Shown here: piece by piece, positions 18,486-27,057 of the stretch
Layout: every line of letters starts with the position of its first letter
Numbering within the stretch: position 1 is the stretch's first letter
NCBI GenBank assembly: GCA_016125225.1
Contig: WGME01000003.1
Coordinates: forward strand, 620,001 to 684,000
Length of the DNA: 64,000 bases
Reading direction: 5' to 3'
DNA from: a bacterium
GTDB taxonomy: Bacteria; Planctomycetota; Planctomycetia; Planctomycetales; Planctomycetaceae
Notes under the pieces: model-generated
Database searches by the model: none
What the model was told of the DNA's origin: nothing
Seen by the model: only the letters and a program-made list of their open reading frames with translations
Position numbers and translations under genes: made by a program

Positions 18486-18968
18486 CTAGCGAGGAAACAG
18501 TCCCGGAGGCGGACGCAGCTTTGAATCGAGGACGAAATCAAAGCTCGAAGTGGGGCCTTTCACCTTGGCACTTGTCACAACGGCCTGCGGTGCGAAGACC
18601 GTATAGACCTTGGGAATCTGCTCTTCCATCCCCACCTCACCCCGTTGAGCTCCCGGGGGAATCGGCGACCCATCGGGTTGAGTGATTTTGGTGAAGGTCA
18701 CGGCATAATCCCCCGGGGGGCAGCCGGGGACTTCCTGATAGTCTGTCAATGTGAACTTGCCTTCGGCGTCTGTCACTCCATAACCGCCATTGCCTTTGGT
18801 TCCGGGAAGGGGGTTGAACAGCACAGTGGCTGCAGCCAACGGCTTGCCATCGAGCTTCGCCGTGCCCGTCACGGGAATCATTTCAAGTCCCGGCCCTGCG
18901 GCACCTCCACCGCAACCTGGCAAGCCCATCAACAATATGCTGGCCATTCCGCATAGCGCAAACCGCAT
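18486..18968 (-). CDS. Small lipoprotein with carboxypeptidase-regulatory-like domain
   Basis: This 160-residue protein starts with a lipoprotein signal peptide (MRFALCGMASILLMGLPGC), whose cysteine would be lipidated. The mature part is a single beta-sandwich resembling transthyretin/carboxypeptidase-regulatory domains: VTGTAKLDGKPLAAATVLFNP, then YGVTDAEGKFTL, then PPGDYAVTF. Such proteins very often follow DUF1559 genes in planctomycetes, as here, 238 bp downstream of one on the same strand. The function is unknown; a role at the cell surface together with the DUF1559 protein is inferred. I chose the ATG at 18968 because it begins the signal peptide. Confidence 0.8.
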   Translation of the reverse strand: MRFALCGMASILLMGLPGCGGGAAGPGLEMIPVTGTAKLDGKPLAAATVLFNPLPGTKGNGGYGVTDAEGKFTLTDYQEVPGCPPGDYAVTFTKITQPDGSPIPPGAQRGEVGMEEQIPKVYTVFAPQAVVTSAKVKGPTSSFDFVLDSKLRPPPGLFPR

Positions 18969-19206
18969 GCAAAGTCCTGATCGGTCCAAGACGTTGACCT
19001 TTCGTATGAGATGTTCAGAGATGACGCGATTCCAGCATGAACCGCGCACTTAGATTGATCGAGATCCACTGTTGGGCTTGCCCCCAGGGCAGCACTCGGA
19101 GACTGTGCCACAGCTAAATCAAAATCGACGGGACGCAGACGACGAAATGCCCTGCTATCCCGTCGACAAGTGAGTCAGCCATTCGCACCGACAGATCGGC
19201 GAGTGA

Positions 19207-20193
19207 TTAGAACTCGCCGAGCACTGCACCATCTGCGATGTAAGACAGACCGCGTCGCGTGGAAGCATCGATGTTCTGACTTAGAAATTTCACCGCGCCG
19301 TCGGCCAACAACACGTAACAGCCCCCAACATGCGAACTGCCCGGCAAACTGTACGAACCAAGCTTGCCAATCACGCGAGGATTGGCATTCGGAGGTGTGG
19401 TCCAACTGCAGCAGACCATGTCATTGATCCCCCGGCTGTTCCCCAGGAACACACCATTCCCGGCGTAGACGCTACAGCCCCAGAAGTTGCCGATACCGTC
19501 CCACACTTCGCGGGTGGTTTCCACCACCATGGCAGTGTTACTTGTACCATCACGGCAGTCGCGAATCGAGGACTTGGAATTTTCTCCGAACAAAGCCCGA
19601 GCTGTCGAGGATTCGTTAGCCCACAATCCCCAGGGGCCAGTTCCTGAGGTAACGCTGAAAGCGTAGTTGATGTTCTGGCTACCAGAAACACCACAGCCGT
19701 AGTAGCTGGTCGACGAATTATAAGTCATCGATCCGGCGTCACTGGGACAGGCGAAGACATTGATGATGTTCTTTGACAGATTGGCATTGGATGTTACTGA
19801 CGCAGAGGCTCCACCCACAGTCCCGGAACTGGTGCTCGACCAGCCGCTGAAGAGACTATTGCGCTCAGCAGCGGTGAAATCGAATTTGTTGTAAAGCGGT
19901 GACTGATCGAGATAGGGCAGCACCATCGGCCAGCCCGAATGGTTCAGAATGTTGGTGCCCGATGTCGTAAAGTCCATGGCATTGTTAGCAGACGAATACG
20001 GGAAGACGGTAAACGTGTCGTGATAGTTGTGGAGCGCCAGACCAATCTGCTTCATGTTGTTCTGGCACTGAGACCGGCGAGCGGCTTCACGGGCCTGCTG
20101 CACAGCGGGCAGGAGCAAGGCAATCAGAATCGCGATGATGGCAATCACCACGAGCAATTCGATGAGCGTGAATCCAGAACGACGAACGGACAT
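19207..20193 (-). CDS. DUF1559 protein with type IV pilin-like N-terminus
   Basis: This is one of the large planctomycete family of surface or secreted proteins with a prepilin-like N-terminus. [20 protein letters not shown] is the type III/IV prepilin cleavage site plus the hydrophobic helix, followed by [17 protein letters not shown], the family hallmark. The rest, to 328 residues, is the DUF1559 beta-rich domain with a C-terminal motif around [16 protein letters not shown]. The ATG at 20193 has GGGAG seven bases upstream. The small lipoprotein downstream is a common partner. Function is unknown; pseudopilin-like assembly is inferred from the N-terminus only. Confidence 0.92.
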   Translation of the reverse strand: MSVRRSGFTLIELLVVIAIIAILIALLLPAVQQAREAARRSQCQNNMKQIGLALHNYHDTFTVFPYSSANNAMDFTTSGTNILNHSGWPMVLPYLDQSPLYNKFDFTAAERNSLFSGWSSTSSGTVGGASASVTSNANLSKNIINVFACPSDAGSMTYNSSTSYYGCGVSGSQNINYAFSVTSGTGPWGLWANESSTARALFGENSKSSIRDCRDGTSNTAMVVETTREVWDGIGNFWGCSVYAGNGVFLGNSRGINDMVCCSWTTPPNANPRVIGKLGSYSLPGSSHVGGCYVLLADGAVKFLSQNIDASTRRGLSYIADGAVLGEF

Positions 20194-21184
20194 CGTGCAC
20201 TCCCAAAGACATGTGAACAAAAACCACATAATGAGGTGGGGCCTCAGCATCTCCACCGATATCCACTGGGAAGCAAGTCTCATTCCGTACGAAGTATTTC
20301 CCAAGTCGGTGCGGAGTCCCAAAACACTCCCAGAATCTGTGGGGAGCGGCAGAATTGACTTGCCTACATGGAAAATACCTAGTTATTCCTCGGAGTGCAG
20401 ACGTAATAATTGAGACTTCAGCTTGGATCTGAATATGTTTGAACAGCCAAAATGTGAAAATGGCGGCCGGCAATGTGACTGAATATTAAGCAAAACACCA
20501 AGAATCGCGCGCAACGCATCAGTGTTCGTTACTTTGATGAACTGTCTGGCACGACTGCGTACGATTCTGGACATTATGCGTTGTGTCAGGTATCCGATCT
20601 GTAATATCCGTGGTTCTACTCATCCAGCGGCCAGTGTTAGGCTTCTCCCATTGATGCCAAACGCATAACCTGGAATGGATTCGTGGTGGCTCGGAACCAG
20701 ACCAACTTCCACAAACCTAACCTCCGAGCCCCGCAATTCTGGAAGAAATCAGTATAGACACCTAGAAGCCACTCGTTCTCGAGATTGCCGGATTTAGCGA
20801 CCTGGCATCAGACTGGCGCAATTCAGATCAGCCGGAGAAGAGTGCTGGAACCAACATTCTTGACGGAACAGAGAACTCCAGCAGCTCCCCTCTGGCTTGA
20901 GCACCTGCTGGTCACGCCAAGACATTACGTCGAATCAAGCCTCGCCGACCTGGTTCCATTGATAGTCCCGGAAGTGTGTACACTCTTGGTATCGCTGCTT
21001 CTTCAGCGAACACCCCCGTCAGACGAGCGTGCTCGCCATTCACCAAATGGTGTCGCCACCAAATCATAGCCAGGCAATTTCACGATCAAGCACGTAGTTC
21101 ACCATCGATTAATGTGGAACTATCGTGAAAGAGGAACTTGGGCAGCGGCGACCCGGCTCTCCAAGGGGCATGACCAACTTATGC
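20194..21184. other. Gene-poor region of about 1 kb
   Basis: I can support no gene here. Several short frames exist (the longest, at 20785-21069 on the plus strand, would encode 94 residues) but none resembles a known family or has a good ribosome-binding site. I see no tRNA, no rho-independent terminator and no long repeat. The part next to 20194 must contain the DUF1559 promoter. Base composition looks lower in G+C than the flanking genes between about 20380 and 20780. Confidence 0.45.
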
Positions 21185-21541
21185 CTATTCCTCGGGTTGA
21201 CCCCAGGGGAAAAAGAAGTGATCGGGATCATGGGGGTGAAGATCGTGATCCCCGATCGCCGCCTCGTGCATGGCATTTTGTGAGCGGACGTCAAATTCCG
21301 TACCCGCGGGGTGCAACGTACGGATGCGGAAGTCTTCCCACATCAACGTGTAGGCAAAGCAGGGTTCCCCATCGAGGGCGTAGGCCACCGGCTGGCTTTC
21401 CCAGAAACTCAGGCACGTTCCCTGAGGAGGGCGAGTGTAGAGACGCTGCTTGCAACAGGCACAGACCGGTCCCAGCCAACTGCTCTGATCTTCAGGCCGT
21501 TGGTGAATCAGGCACCAGCCATGTTCAACGGGCGTGGTCAT
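21185..21541 (-). CDS. Hypothetical small cysteine/histidine-rich protein
   Basis: I do not recognise this 118-residue protein. It begins MTTPVEHGWCLIHQ and has a CACC motif, further single cysteines and a histidine/aspartate-rich C-terminus (GDHDLHPHDPDHFFFPWG). A metal-binding role is possible. The frame stays open upstream to 21781, but that part looks like non-coding translation, so I start at 21541. It lies downstream of holA on the same strand with a 248-bp gap in which I see nothing else. It may be a real small gene or chance; the plus-strand frame over the same stretch is less convincing. Confidence 0.45.
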   Translation of the reverse strand: MTTPVEHGWCLIHQRPEDQSSWLGPVCACCKQRLYTRPPQGTCLSFWESQPVAYALDGEPCFAYTLMWEDFRIRTLHPAGTEFDVRSQNAMHEAAIGDHDLHPHDPDHFFFPWGQPEE

Positions 21542-21789
21542 ACCATTCAGTCTATCGCTGCGGGCGGAATGATCGCCACTCGATTCCCGGTTCGCACCCC
21601 GAGATCGCTGTGGCAAAAACACCACGTCTCGCGAAAATCCTCGGGAAAGTCCGTCATTTGCCTGGTAGCGAATTTCCCGGCGTGTGGCCTTTGGGAAACA
21701 TTTCGATGAACCTGTGCAGATCACCGGTAAAGAGCAGTCAGGAGCGTACTGCGTGTGTTGGCACTGTAGCAGCCTGCCCATCAGGTGTG

Positions 21790-22788
21790 TCAGCGTGAAC
21801 CGCCTGGGCCTGCGAGTTCAATCAGAAGCCGTTCCATCTGAATCCGTTCCGGCAGACGACTGCCCCCCTTGAGGCCATGGTCGGCGGTAACGATCGCCGT
21901 GATGATCCGCTCGGCATGATTGCGGCCGATCCGCTTGAGATATCGCCCGGCTAACCCTAGATCGCGCGGGAAAACGCCCGCTGACTTCAACGCCTGATCA
22001 AAAGGTTGGTGTCGAGAGAGTTCGGTGGCCATGGCCAGTTTGCGGAATACAAAGCTGATGCCCCCCAACAGTTTTTGCGGAGCCTCACCCGCGACCAGCA
22101 GTTGATCGAGCGCGGCCAGGGCATCGGGCAGCCGGCCATCGCGGACGGCGTCGGTCATGGCCCAGGTGGTTTCGGTCCGCCAGCCCCCCACCAGCACCCG
22201 GACATCATCGAGCGTGATGCGTTGGCGATCGCCTACATAAGAGGCGACTTTGGAGAGTTCCTGATCGAGCAACCCGGGTTCTTCGCCGACTAGTTCGACC
22301 AGCAAGGCAGCCGCATCGCGATCCAGCTTCACCTGATAATGCTGGGTTGCCAGGTCGTTGATCCAACGCAATAGTTCCACGCCCTTCAGTGCACTGCAAT
22401 CGATTTCTAACCCTGTTTTCGTGACCTGCTTTGCAATGCGAGTCGTCTTCGGCCAGGAAACGGCATCGATCACCAGCACGGACTTCTTCGCCGGAGCTTC
22501 GACATATTTCTCCAATCCCGCGCGATGCGCCGAGACAAACTCATCGGCTTCGTCAACTACCACCAGACGCCGGTCGCCCCACATCGACAGGGTCCGCAAT
22601 TCATCGGTCACCGATTGCAGATCGGTCTCCTTGCCGACAAAGCGGGTCAGTGACGTGTCATCATCGTTGATCACCTGCTGCCTGAGTACCGCCAGCACAC
22701 TCTGTTTGAAGTGCCGCTGATTGCCGGTGAGCACGATCACCGCCGGGAACTCAGCGGGCGGTTGTTTCAGAAACTCCACCGCATGCAT
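21790..22788 (-). CDS. holA: DNA polymerase III subunit delta
   Basis: This is the clamp-loader delta subunit, which opens the beta sliding clamp. The 332 residues follow HolA: an N-terminal AAA-like domain (VIVLTGNQRHFKQSVLAVL, then MWGDRRLVVVDEADEFV) without a Walker A motif, as expected for delta, a central LLDQELSKVASYVG segment and a helical collar domain (APQKLLGGISFVFRKLA, then RIQMERLLIELAG). It is transcribed on the minus strand after the HAD phosphatase, with 60 bp between them, and may share its transcript. Confidence 0.92.
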   Translation of the reverse strand: MHAVEFLKQPPAEFPAVIVLTGNQRHFKQSVLAVLRQQVINDDDTSLTRFVGKETDLQSVTDELRTLSMWGDRRLVVVDEADEFVSAHRAGLEKYVEAPAKKSVLVIDAVSWPKTTRIAKQVTKTGLEIDCSALKGVELLRWINDLATQHYQVKLDRDAAALLVELVGEEPGLLDQELSKVASYVGDRQRITLDDVRVLVGGWRTETTWAMTDAVRDGRLPDALAALDQLLVAGEAPQKLLGGISFVFRKLAMATELSRHQPFDQALKSAGVFPRDLGLAGRYLKRIGRNHAERIITAIVTADHGLKGGSRLPERIQMERLLIELAGPGGSR

Positions 22789-22848
22789 GGGACATCATCC
22801 GGAAGATGAGGAAAGATCGAAACCATCTCTGATGTTGCGATGTCCGCA

Positions 22849-23451
22849 CTAAGACTTCGAAATCCGTCGCGGTGTGTAGATGCTGCGAACATCAATCACC
22901 TGCATGCCGGCCGCATAGGCGGCCTGCACGCCGGGGTCGGTGTCTTCATAGGCCAAGCACATCTGCGGGGAAACATTCAACCGCCGGGCCGCCTCCAGAT
23001 AGATATCGGGTTCGGGTTTATGCCGGGTAACATCTTCACAGGTGACGATCGTCTGGAAGAGTTGGTCGATGCCGATGTGTAACAGGATCGCATCGACAAT
23101 GCGTCGCAAGCCTCCCGATGCTACCGCCATCGGCAGTTGCCCATGATGCCGGTGGGCGACCTCAACTACGGGGTCAATCGGCCGGACCAGATTCAGTGTT
23201 TCCTCGAACAAGGCTTCCTTCTCGATCGTGATCTGGTCGGCAGTCACCGGGGAGGTCGGCGGGGTCCGATCCAGCAGGAATTGTGCAACCTGGGTCGTCG
23301 GCCAGCCCCCCATGGCATAGAACTCGTCTTCATCGAAGGGGATGCCGTATCGCTCCATGATGGTAACCCAAGCCTCATAATGGCTGGGCATGGTGTCTGC
23401 CAAGGTGCCATCGCAATCAAAAATGATGGCTAGGGGTTCAAACGTCAGCAT
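22849..23451 (-). CDS. HAD-superfamily phosphatase (beta-phosphoglucomutase-like)
   Basis: This 200-residue cytoplasmic hydrolase belongs to HAD subfamily I with an alpha-helical cap. Motif I is FDCDGTLADT with the nucleophile aspartate and the acid/base aspartate two residues on; motif II is AVASGG; motif III is the lysine of RHKPEPDIYLEAA; motif IV is YEDTDPGVQAAYAAGM. It should act on a small sugar phosphate, but the substrate is unknown. The ATG at 23451 has AGGA seven bases upstream. It lies upstream of holA on the same strand, and a phosphohexomutase-like gene starts divergently 176 bp away. Confidence 0.9.
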   Translation of the reverse strand: MLTFEPLAIIFDCDGTLADTMPSHYEAWVTIMERYGIPFDEDEFYAMGGWPTTQVAQFLLDRTPPTSPVTADQITIEKEALFEETLNLVRPIDPVVEVAHRHHGQLPMAVASGGLRRIVDAILLHIGIDQLFQTIVTCEDVTRHKPEPDIYLEAARRLNVSPQMCLAYEDTDPGVQAAYAAGMQVIDVRSIYTPRRISKS

Positions 23452-23627
23452 CAACTCTTCCTGAAGACATCCAGATTCCGTGTGAAGCTTGCAGGCCGTC
23501 TTACCAAGAAAACTTCAGAAGTTCCCTGCAGGTGGCCCGCAGCAGTCTGTTCTACCCGATTGAACCGGCATTGACCAATCTGCGCGAGTCGATGTACATC
23601 TTATGCCGCTGATTTCCGCGAGGGACC

Positions 23628-24890
23628 ATGACGCCTCTTCCTCAGGTGCCGTTGCCGCCGCAGACTTTTTACACCTGTCCGAATGAACGGCATGCCATTC
23701 CGCGGTCCGTGCATCTGGCGAGGTTGGGGCGTTCGTATGCGGCTTGCCGCGATTGTCCGCATCGGCACGATTCCGGCCTCGTTCCCGCGTCTGTCGTACA
23801 GCAGATGGAAACGACTCGCGCCAGTTTGTCGTCGCAGATTCGACTGGTTCCGACGGGTCTCCGAGGCCGGTATCTGAACGACATTGTCCGGCAGGACGGT
23901 TATCGCTGGGGCTGTGCCGTCGCGGGAATTGCCTGGAGCGAACGGCCCTGGACGGGACGCTTCAGTGACTCGCTTGCCACTTCAGCACCACGCCCCGACG
24001 TCTCGCAACCCACAGTGCCGGTGATTGTGGTGGGATACGATGAACGTCCTAGTTCCCCCGACTTGGCGATTGGGGTCGTCACCGGTTTGCGACATGCCGG
24101 GATCTGCGTGCTCGATATCGGCATGGTAACGCGGCCGATCTGGCATTTTGCGGTGTCAACGCTCCAGGCAGATGCCGGGGTGCTCATCACCGGCGCCGGT
24201 TGCGATGTGAACTGGACGGGGTGCGATCTCATCGGCCGTGCCGGAACGCCGTGGCGGCAAGATCAGGAACTGGCCGTCTGGTTCGAGCGTCTGCAGCAAC
24301 CGGTTTCACGGCCCGTGCGCACCGCCAGCAGTGTGCAGGCATTGGCCGTCTCGGTCCCTTACCAAGACCATGTGCGGCGACACTTTCATGCTCTGCGGCC
24401 GTTGCGGCTGGCAGTCGCGGTTTCCTCACAGACTGTGGCCTATCATCTGGAACACGTCTTCCGAGGATTGCCGGTCTCGCTGGAATTGAGCGTCGATGCC
24501 GATTGGCGTGATCCTCGCGATCTTCCGGCACGGATTGCCAGTTTGCCAAATGAGTCGCTCACCGATGCAGTGGTGTGGATCGCCGAGGACGGTGAGCACT
24601 GCAGGGTGTTTGATGCCGACCGGCGACCATTGTCCGGCGAGTGCGTGGCTCAGTGGTTGCAGGAAGGGGTGCAGTCTGGTGCCATCGATTTGCCCGTCGC
24701 TCCGTTGGTGTCGAGTCTGACCATTGGATGGCAGAATGAGACAGTTCGACAGGCTGGTCCGATGTCGCCGGGTAACCGTGTCGACAGCGATCCCGTTCCC
24801 TGCGATGCGATTCTGACAATCGCGGCCATTCTGCAGGCCATGAGCTGGAGCGATGCGCCGCTGGCCGAACAGTTAACTGGCGTGGTCTGA
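23628..24890 (+). CDS. Phosphohexomutase-fold pseudoenzyme with an N-terminal Cys/His cluster
   Basis: The middle of this 420-residue protein follows the alpha-D-phosphohexomutase fold: VPTGLRGRYL (residues 74-82) matches the usual TDGIRG start, and VVGYDERPSSPDLAIGVVTGL and LDIGMVTRPIWHFAV match domain 1. At the active site the usual TASHNP is TGAGCD (188-193), so the phosphoserine is Ala190. The metal loop DGDADR is DGEHCR (321-326). The fourth domain seems to be missing. It cannot work as a normal mutase. The N-terminal 50 residues have C17, C40, C43, H45 and H47, a possible zinc site. A role as sensor or partner protein is inference. The ATG has GAGGGA close upstream. Confidence 0.8.
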   Translation: MTPLPQVPLPPQTFYTCPNERHAIPRSVHLARLGRSYAACRDCPHRHDSGLVPASVVQQMETTRASLSSQIRLVPTGLRGRYLNDIVRQDGYRWGCAVAGIAWSERPWTGRFSDSLATSAPRPDVSQPTVPVIVVGYDERPSSPDLAIGVVTGLRHAGICVLDIGMVTRPIWHFAVSTLQADAGVLITGAGCDVNWTGCDLIGRAGTPWRQDQELAVWFERLQQPVSRPVRTASSVQALAVSVPYQDHVRRHFHALRPLRLAVAVSSQTVAYHLEHVFRGLPVSLELSVDADWRDPRDLPARIASLPNESLTDAVVWIAEDGEHCRVFDADRRPLSGECVAQWLQEGVQSGAIDLPVAPLVSSLTIGWQNETVRQAGPMSPGNRVDSDPVPCDAILTIAAILQAMSWSDAPLAEQLTGVV

Positions 24891-24974
24891 TCTCATCGGA
24901 CCACACACAGGCAGTGCTCGTGCCCCTCAGTTCACCGCTTAACCTTTCCCCTTAGGCTGTTCGGCGATACCCTC

Positions 24975-25409
24975 ATGCAGATGCCGTACTTTGAAACCAC
25001 CCGCCGCGTGGAATTCTGCGATACCGACATGGCGGGCATCATGCACTTTGCCAATTTCTTCCGCTTCATGGAGGCGGCAGAACACGCGTTGTTTCGGCAC
25101 CTCGGGCTGAAGATCGCCGGGAGTCTCTCCGATGGCACGCATTACGGTTGGCCGCGGGTTTCGGCCGATTGTTCCTACAAACAACCCGCGCGGTATGAAG
25201 ACGAACTGTCGATTCGCGTGATCATTGTGCAGCGGAACTCGCGGTCTTTGACCACGAAGTACGAGTTCTATCGCGAGCAGACGTTGCTGGCCACGGGGGA
25301 AATGAAGACGGTGTTCTGCATCTTACCGCCGGGTCAAAAGATGCAATCAGCCGACATGCCTGACGACATCGCCGCCAAACTGGATGCCGCGCGTCAGGCC
25401 GAAGAGTAA
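24975..25409 (+). CDS. Acyl-CoA thioesterase (YbgC/4-hydroxybenzoyl-CoA thioesterase family)
   Basis: This hot-dog-fold cytoplasmic thioesterase has 144 residues. The family motif VEFCDTDMAGIMHFANFFRFMEAAE holds the catalytic aspartate (in CDTDMAG) and the H-x-x-N-F pattern. It probably hydrolyses short or aromatic acyl-CoA esters; substrate unknown. The stop of the upstream pseudoenzyme is 84 bp away on the same strand, so the two may be co-transcribed. An ATG at 24981 is an alternative start two codons in. The short stretch before it contains the imperfect inverted repeat gtggtc...gaccac at the end of the upstream gene, without a T-run. Confidence 0.88.
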   Translation: MQMPYFETTRRVEFCDTDMAGIMHFANFFRFMEAAEHALFRHLGLKIAGSLSDGTHYGWPRVSADCSYKQPARYEDELSIRVIIVQRNSRSLTTKYEFYREQTLLATGEMKTVFCILPPGQKMQSADMPDDIAAKLDAARQAEE

Positions 25410-25467
25410 ACCTCGCTTGCACCACCGGTTTCGATAGTGGATCACTCGGTGAGGTTTCGGCTTGCGA

Positions 25468-26811
25468 TCACCCCACGGCAGCCCGAACGAAGCTCATCGC
25501 CTCGGAACATAATTCCTTGGCGGCAACATCGTCGGGAGCTTCCGAGATCACCCGCAGAATGGGTTCGGTATTACTCGCCCGCACCTGCACCCACCGGTCC
25601 GACCAGTCGAGCCGCAGGCCATCTCCTTCGCTCGCGCGGGCATCGGGAAAGGCCCGGCGGAGAGCCGTACAGGCGGCGGTCACTTTTTCCCGCGGGCAGG
25701 TCACCTTGTCTTTGATGATGGTGTACTTCGGCAGCGAGTCGACCCATTCGGCGAGTGTGCCATGGCGTTCGAGCATCCCCTGTAATACGTAGGCCATGCC
25801 GACGAAACTGTCGCGGACATAACCGACCTTGGGTTCAATCACGCCCCCATTTCCTTCACCACCAATGAGCGAGTCGACTTCCCGCATTTTCGCGACCACA
25901 TTCGCTTCGCCCACATAGCTGCGGTGGAATTCGCACCCATGCTTCGCGGCAATGTCGGCAGTCACCCGGCTGGTCGAACCATTGACGACCACCGGACCTT
26001 TGGCATGAGTTAAAACATGGTCGACACACAACGCCAGTGTCAGTTCTTCACCTATGTAGCGGCCGGTGTTATCGACGATGGCCAACCGATCGGCATCGGG
26101 GTCTTCCGCGAATCCGACATCGGCCCCCAAGGCTTTCACGGCATCACACAACGAGGTCAAATTCTCTTTGAGTGGTTCGGCGGGATGCTCGAACTGCCCA
26201 TCCGGCACGCCGCCGAAGACTGAGACATCGCACCCCAAGGCCGCGAGCAGCTTCGGACCGAGGATCGCTCCCGACCCATGATTGACATCGAGAACCACCT
26301 TGAATTTCCGCTGCTTGAGCTTCGCCACATCTACTAATGGCAGCACTTTGTCGAGATGAATTTGCGCGGCGTCTTCAAATTCGCTGACGGTCCCCAGGCC
26401 ATTCCAGGGGCGATAGTTCGCGGGCTGCTCCAACGCGGCCAGTAGTTTTTCGCCCAGCGCCTGATCAAAGACGCCCCCTAAGGCAGAAAAGGGTTTCAGA
26501 CCGTTCCATTCAATGGGGTTATGGCTCGCCGTGAGTTGCACGCCCCCCGCCGCTTTAAGGTGTTGCACCAGCACGCCACAGGTCGGAGTGGAGGCGATGC
26601 CGAGATCGATGACTTTGCAGCCGGTCGACAGCAGCCCGCTCAACACGGCATGTTTGAGCATCTCCCCCGTGCTGCGGCCATCACGCGCGATGACCACGGT
26701 GCCGCCATCGAACAGTGTCCCCAATGTCGCCGCAAAGCGGGTGACATATTCGGGATCGAGTCCGTCGCCGAGAACACCGCGAAGACCGGAGATGCTGAGG
26801 ATGCGTGGCAT
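25468..26811 (-). CDS. glmM: Phosphohexomutase, phosphoglucosamine mutase-like
   Basis: This 447-residue enzyme interconverts hexose or hexosamine 1- and 6-phosphates, most likely glucosamine phosphate for cell-envelope precursors. All active-site elements are intact: SGLRG at the start, TASHNPIEWNGLKPF with the phosphoserine (about residue 95), the metal loop DPDADR (about 236-241), the sugar-binding loop GGEGNGG and the C-terminal phosphate loop RASNTEPILR. The sugar loop GEGNGG, rather than GEQSGH or GEMSGH, resembles archaeal-type mutases. The start at 26811 gives the right N-terminus. It is convergent with the thioesterase gene and lies about 580 bp from the end of the pseudoenzyme gene that shares its fold. 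Confidence 0.88.
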   Translation of the reverse strand: MPRILSISGLRGVLGDGLDPEYVTRFAATLGTLFDGGTVVIARDGRSTGEMLKHAVLSGLLSTGCKVIDLGIASTPTCGVLVQHLKAAGGVQLTASHNPIEWNGLKPFSALGGVFDQALGEKLLAALEQPANYRPWNGLGTVSEFEDAAQIHLDKVLPLVDVAKLKQRKFKVVLDVNHGSGAILGPKLLAALGCDVSVFGGVPDGQFEHPAEPLKENLTSLCDAVKALGADVGFAEDPDADRLAIVDNTGRYIGEELTLALCVDHVLTHAKGPVVVNGSTSRVTADIAAKHGCEFHRSYVGEANVVAKMREVDSLIGGEGNGGVIEPKVGYVRDSFVGMAYVLQGMLERHGTLAEWVDSLPKYTIIKDKVTCPREKVTAACTALRRAFPDARASEGDGLRLDWSDRWVQVRASNTEPILRVISEAPDDVAAKELCSEAMSFVRAAVG

Positions 26812-26853
26812 GGTAAGGTCGATGGTTAAGAGTGAATGGTCGATGGTGAAAAG

Positions 26854-26971
26854 CCGCCACCGCTGAGTGGCGGGCCTTTTCGTCTTAGCCCCCGGTGAGT
26901 CACCGGGGGCCGATGGAGTGCCCGATATCAAATGAGGAACCGACCCCCCGTCATTGACGGGGGGCTAAGAC
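26854..26971. repeat. Composite palindromic element with three hairpins
   Basis: Between the phosphohexomutase start and the plsC stop there are three adjacent hairpins: one at 26854-26874 (ccgccac / gtggcgg), a near-perfect palindrome at 26888-26910 (gcccccggtga / tcaccgggggc), and one at 26944-26965 (ccccccgtca / tgacgggggg). The last two are enclosed by an outer 11-bp inverted repeat, gtcttagcccc at 26882-26892 and ggggctaagac at 26961-26971. No T-run follows. The layout resembles REP/BIME-like intergenic repeats. Confidence 0.75.
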
Positions 26972-27057
26972 ACCATGCAGTATCGCCGATGCCCCCCTGA
27001 AACATCAATGTCGACACGACGATGCTGGTTAGCCGCGAGGCATAGCCGAGCGCGGCA

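Noticed and set aside
20785-21069. Possible 94-codon gene in the gene-poor region
   Set aside because: No ribosome-binding site, no similarity I can name, start only TTG.
21112-21798. Plus-strand frame of 228 codons opposite the small hypothetical protein
   Set aside because: No recognisable domain, arginine-rich shadow composition, and it runs into the holA end. The minus-strand frame is somewhat more protein-like.
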